Shown: positions 5,885-8,772 of the stretch, in pieces
Layout of the letters: every line of letters starts with the position of its first letter
How positions within the stretch are numbered: position 1 is the first letter of the stretch
Origin: an uncultured Clostridia bacterium
GTDB lineage: Bacteria > Bacillota > Clostridia > Oscillospirales > CAG-272
Length of the DNA: 8,772 bases
Reading direction: 5' to 3'
Assembly (NCBI GenBank): GCA_946618395.1
Contig: CAMOLD010000049.1
Location: forward strand, 1-8,772
Position numbers and translations under genes: made by a program
Notes under the pieces: model-generated
What the model was told of the DNA's origin: nothing
The model's database searches: none
The model's input: only the letters and a program-made list of their open reading frames with translations

Positions 5885-5913
5885 AAAAAGCCGGGCATTT
5901 TGCCCGGCTTTTT
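5885..5913. terminator. Bidirectional intrinsic terminator, radA / polA
   Basis: GCCGGGCA (5890-5897), loop TTT, TGCCCGGC (5901-5908), extended by an A-run at 5885-5889 and a T-run at 5909-5914. Both strands offer a GC-rich stem followed by T's, and a further T-rich stretch follows on each side. It lies 15 bp past the radA stop and 24 bp past the polA stop. Confidence 0.93.
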
Positions 5914-5937
5914 TGCTTTTTTGCGGTATTTTTAGGG

Positions 5938-8448
5938 TTATTTTGCCTCGAACCACGTTTTTGCCGTGTGAATTTCCACGGTCAGCGGAACGGCGTAATG
6001 CACCACCTGCTCCATCTCCTCTTTCAGAATGCGCTCCGCCTCCGCTGCACAGGAGGCGTTTGCCTCGATGAGCAATTCATCGTGCACCTGCAAAATCAGG
6101 CGCGCGTCAATTCCGCTTTCCCGCAGTTTTTGATGCACGCGGATCATGGAAAGTTTGATCAAATCGGCGGCGGTTCCCTGGATGGGGCTGTTCATGGCAA
6201 CGCGCTCCCCGAATTTTTGCAGCATTTTGTTTTTGCCTGACAGTTCGGGAATATATCTGCGTCTGCCAAACAGCGTTGTTACATAGCCGGTCTCGTATGC
6301 CTCGGCGATCGTGCGCCTCAAATAGGCGTCCACCTTTGGGAAGCCGGCAAGATACTGGTCGATATACGCTTTTGCCTGGGCGCGCGAAACGCCGATGTCA
6401 TCGGCAAGCGAATAGGCGCCGATGCCGTAAAGAATTCCGAAATTGACCGCCTTTGCCTTTTTGCGCATTTCGGGCGTTACCGCATCTTTGGAAACACCGA
6501 AAACGGTTGCGGCGGTGGTTGCATGAATGTCCACGCCCGAATTGAACGCATGGATCATATTCTCATCGCCCGAAATATGCGCCAACAGGCGAAGTTCGAT
6601 TTGCGAATAGTCGGCGTCGATGAGCACATACCCCTCGGCCGGCAGGAAATAGCGGCGCAGTTCCCTGCCCAATTCGGTGCGCACGGGAATGTTTTGCAGG
6701 TTCGGCTCGGTGGAGGAAAGGCGCCCGGTTGCCGTTCCAGTTTGCTTAAAGGTGGTGTGGACGCGCCCGTTTTGGTCGGCAACCTTCAAAAGCCCGTCGG
6801 TATAGGTGCTTTTGAGTTTGGTGACCTGCCGATAATCCAAAATATCCTGAATAATTGGATGGTAGGGGCGCAGTTTTTCCAAAATTTCGGCATTTGTGGA
6901 ATATCCGGTTTTGGTCTTTTTATCATACGGCAGGTGGAGCGTTTCAAACAGCACCTCGCCGAGTTGCTTGGGCGATTGGATATTGAAGGTTTTTCCCGCT
7001 TGCAGATAGATTTGCGCTTCCAGCGCCTCTGCCACCTGGGAAAGCTGTTCGCCAAAGCGCGCAATGCCCTCCCGATCCACCAAAAAACCAACCGATTCCA
7101 TGTCGGCAAGGACGCGGGCGAGCGGCATTTCGATGGTTTGCATCAGCTCCAACTGTCCGCTTTCCTGCAATTTTTGATGCAGAATGGGATAGAGCCGCAG
7201 AAAATATGCGGCGCGCGGAAGCGCCTCATTTTGCACTTCCTGCAAATAGTCAATGGTCAAAACGCCCATTTCATACTTTGCTTTTGCCGAATTGCAAAGA
7301 TAGGCGCCGAGCATTAAATCAAAGGCGGAAAGATCCTGCAAACCGGCGTATTCCGGCTGCTTATAAAAGGACTTAATATCATATAAAACAACAGTTTTCC
7401 CGGTAAAAAGCGGCAAAAGTTGCGAAAAAGGCGCTGAAATTTGATAGACTGCTTCCCTGACAGCGACATATTGCTTTCCGTCTTCCACGTCAAAACCAAC
7501 GGTTTTTTCGCCTTGTAAAAGTTCTGCAAGCTCCTCGATGGAAGCGGTTTGAACCTCGATTTTGGCGCTTGGTTTGGCCGCCGGCGTTTCATCGCCAAAA
7601 AACTTTTTAAGGAACGCGGAAAATTCCAACCGCAAAAAGAGCTCGTAAAGTTTCTCGCGCTTCTCGGCGCGGGCAAGATCGGCGAGCGCGCAGGAAAGCG
7701 GAACACTGCGGCAGATGCGCGCAAGGGAAAGCGAAAGGTAGGCGCTCTCTTTTCCGTCTTTCATTTTTTGCAATGCCGCCGGCTTTAACCCCGCGGTTTC
7801 CAGATTGGCATAGACGTTATCCAGCGTGTTGAACTTGGCGATCAGATCCAACGCGGTTTTTTCGCCGATGCCTGGAACGCCTGGAATTTTATCCGAGGAA
7901 TCGCCCATGATGGCTTTGACATCTACAAAAGACGAAGCAGGAACGCCGTATTTGGAGAGGAATGCCGCTTCGTCCACGTCTTCGGTTTCGTGATTGGTTG
8001 CCAAAAGGACGTGAACAGACGGAGAGATTAACTGCAAAGCATCGCGGTCGCCGGTCATCAAATAGGCGTCAATCCCCTCTTTTTCCGACCAGGCGGCAAG
8101 CGTTCCCAAGATGTCGTCCGCCTCGTAGCCTTCCAGTTCCAGAACGCGGAAGCCCAAAGCGGAGAAAAGCTCCTTGGCGACCGGCAGTTGCAATGCCAGT
8201 TCTTCCGGCATGGGGCGGCGCCCCTCTTTATAATGATCATACATTTTATGCCGGAAGGTGGGTGCTTTGAGGTCAAACGCAACGGCGCAATAATCGGGGT
8301 TCAGTGCCTCCAGCTGGCGCGTGACCATGGAAACCACGCCGAAAAGTGCGTTGGTTGGAAAGCCTTGCTGATTGGAAAGCGGACGAACGCCGTAAAAAGC
8401 GCGGTTCAAGATACTGTTTCCGTCTACAGCAAGCAGTTTTTGTTTCAT
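5938..8448 (-). CDS. polA: DNA polymerase I
   Basis: PolA fills gaps and removes RNA primers in lagging-strand synthesis and excision repair. The product is 836 residues. Residues 1 to about 285 form the 5'-3' nuclease (FEN) domain, with VDGNS (8-12), EADDILGT (109-116), TGDRDAL (132-138) and the helix-hairpin-helix DKIPGVPGIGEKTA (186-199). Residues from about 295 to 430 are the 3'-5' exonuclease fold, apparently inactive: D320 and E322 remain as DVE, but the two later catalytic aspartates have no clear counterparts. The polymerase domain has TGRLSSTEPNLQNIP (574-588), motif A DADYSQIELR (611-620), O-helix motif B with K666, F670 and Y674, and motif C QVHDE (787-791). The ATG at 8448 is preferred to a TTG at 8466 because of its ribosome site. 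No promoter is seen in the 37 bp upstream, so polA is probably read with the preceding gene. Confidence 0.98.
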   Translation of the reverse strand: MKQKLLAVDGNSILNRAFYGVRPLSNQQGFPTNALFGVVSMVTRQLEALNPDYCAVAFDLKAPTFRHKMYDHYKEGRRPMPEELALQLPVAKELFSALGFRVLELEGYEADDILGTLAAWSEKEGIDAYLMTGDRDALQLISPSVHVLLATNHETEDVDEAAFLSKYGVPASSFVDVKAIMGDSSDKIPGVPGIGEKTALDLIAKFNTLDNVYANLETAGLKPAALQKMKDGKESAYLSLSLARICRSVPLSCALADLARAEKREKLYELFLRLEFSAFLKKFFGDETPAAKPSAKIEVQTASIEELAELLQGEKTVGFDVEDGKQYVAVREAVYQISAPFSQLLPLFTGKTVVLYDIKSFYKQPEYAGLQDLSAFDLMLGAYLCNSAKAKYEMGVLTIDYLQEVQNEALPRAAYFLRLYPILHQKLQESGQLELMQTIEMPLARVLADMESVGFLVDREGIARFGEQLSQVAEALEAQIYLQAGKTFNIQSPKQLGEVLFETLHLPYDKKTKTGYSTNAEILEKLRPYHPIIQDILDYRQVTKLKSTYTDGLLKVADQNGRVHTTFKQTGTATGRLSSTEPNLQNIPVRTELGRELRRYFLPAEGYVLIDADYSQIELRLLAHISGDENMIHAFNSGVDIHATTAATVFGVSKDAVTPEMRKKAKAVNFGILYGIGAYSLADDIGVSRAQAKAYIDQYLAGFPKVDAYLRRTIAEAYETGYVTTLFGRRRYIPELSGKNKMLQKFGERVAMNSPIQGTAADLIKLSMIRVHQKLRESGIDARLILQVHDELLIEANASCAAEAERILKEEMEQVVHYAVPLTVEIHTAKTWFEAK

Positions 8449-8455
8449 GGTCGTT

Positions 8456-8461
8456 CTCCTC
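8456..8461 (-). promoter_or_regulatory. Ribosome binding site that fixes the polA start
   Basis: On the minus strand GAGGAG lies 7 nt before the ATG at 8448. The in-frame TTG at 8466 would place this site inside the coding region and has no comparable purine tract before it. Confidence 0.85.
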
Positions 8462-8485
8462 TCCAATCAATTTCAATCAATCTTC

Positions 8486-8772
8486 TTATTTAGAAAGCCG
8501 GCTCCGAATTTTCTCGGTCAACTGCTTTGCGCTAAGACCTGCCGCATCCCAAATAGTTTCTCCCGCTTTGGGGACAACGAATGCGTCCTCTAGAGAAATG
8601 GTTTGAATTGGGAATTCGGAAAACGCGGGATGTTCCCGAAGGGCGGCGTCCAACTGCATACAGAAGCCGCCGGATTTGATTTCTTCTTCCAATAGAACGA
8701 TCAGACACGGCTTTTTGGGCAAATGCTTTGCCAGGCGGTTGGCAATTTCGGCGTAGGGCGCAATTTGCTCCA
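8486..8772 (-). CDS. dxs: Transketolase C-terminal domain protein, 3' end; probably 1-deoxy-D-xylulose-5-phosphate synthase
   Basis: Only the last 94 residues are in the window; the frame is open to the right edge. The fragment has the layout of the C-terminal domain of the transketolase/DXS family: a helix (EQIAPYAEIANRLAKHL), a strand leading to LLEEEIKSGGF at the place of the DXS EEN-x-x-x-GG motif, then LEDAFVVPKAGETIWDAAGLS, like the DXS LPDxFIPxG...GL segment, and a final helix. Dxs condenses pyruvate and glyceraldehyde 3-phosphate using thiamine diphosphate, the first step of the MEP isoprenoid pathway, also feeding thiamine and PLP synthesis. It is an outlying version, so another transketolase-fold subunit is possible. 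The stop is 37 bp before the polA ATG with no terminator or clear promoter between, suggesting co-transcription. Confidence 0.65.
   Translation of the reverse strand, partial: EQIAPYAEIANRLAKHLPKKPCLIVLLEEEIKSGGFCMQLDAALREHPAFSEFPIQTISLEDAFVVPKAGETIWDAAGLSAKQLTEKIRSRLSK

Noticed and set aside
4430..5956. 508-residue minus-strand open frame
   Set aside because: It is antisense to the whole of radA and would run through the radA promoter and terminator. It is a codon-bias shadow.
6523..7317. 264-residue plus-strand open frame
   Set aside because: It is antisense to the polymerase domain of polA, which is intact and conserved.
8464..8481. Direct repeat CAATCAAT, two copies 10 bp apart, in the dxs-like/polA gap
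   Set aside because: Short, AT-rich and lying in a 37-bp spacer. Nothing separates it from chance.
1..8772. Mobile element, CRISPR array, toxin-antitoxin or defence system
   Set aside because: I looked on both strands and found no transposase, integrase, spaced repeat array, terminal inverted repeat or defence-type gene. The content is ordinary chromosomal genes.

Overview
The window reads as chromosomal housekeeping DNA from a spore-forming member of the Bacillota, most likely class Clostridia. The reasons are two stage V sporulation genes (spoVAD, spoVAE), strong AGGAGG-type ribosome binding sites about 7-10 nt from the starts, sigma-A-type promoters close to consensus, and a PolA whose proofreading domain looks degenerate, as is usual in that phylum. 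Base composition is moderate in the genes and AT-rich in most promoter regions. I see no insertion sequence, integrase, phage gene, CRISPR array or rRNA.

Layout, left to right. The 5' part of glyA (serine hydroxymethyltransferase) lies on the minus strand and runs off the left edge. It is divergent from an unrecognised plus-strand gene for a two-helix membrane protein ending in a four-cysteine zinc ribbon. A perfect inverted-repeat terminator separates that gene from the convergent spoVAD-spoVAE pair (minus). spoVAD is divergent from a small plus-strand lipoprotein gene. Next come a GC-rich non-coding stretch of about 130 bp and a two-way terminator. After these lies a minus-strand tRNA-Leu(CAA) with a perfect consensus promoter, divergent from plus-strand radA. 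radA converges on polA across a third two-way terminator. Upstream of polA on the minus strand, 37 bp away, is the 3' end of a gene whose product has a transketolase C-terminal domain, probably dxs (1-deoxy-D-xylulose-5-phosphate synthase). It runs off the right edge.

Functionally, RadA and PolA belong to DNA recombination, repair and replication. GlyA feeds one-carbon metabolism, and the dxs-like gene would feed isoprenoid precursors. SpoVAD and SpoVAE take part in dipicolinic acid uptake into the forespore. Most transcription units are single genes between a clear promoter and a clear terminator; spoVAD-spoVAE and dxs-like/polA are the two likely operons.

Four starts were placed inside longer open frames because a strong ribosome binding site, and in three cases a promoter, fits only the internal start. 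These are the membrane protein (1400), the lipoprotein (3640), spoVAD (3502) and polA (8448). I found no convincing undescribed multi-gene system. The items most worth a second look are the GC-rich tract beside the tRNA, which holds a tRNA T-arm-like remnant and nested inverted repeats, the spoVAD-spoVAE unit lacking spoVAC, and the zinc-ribbon membrane protein.
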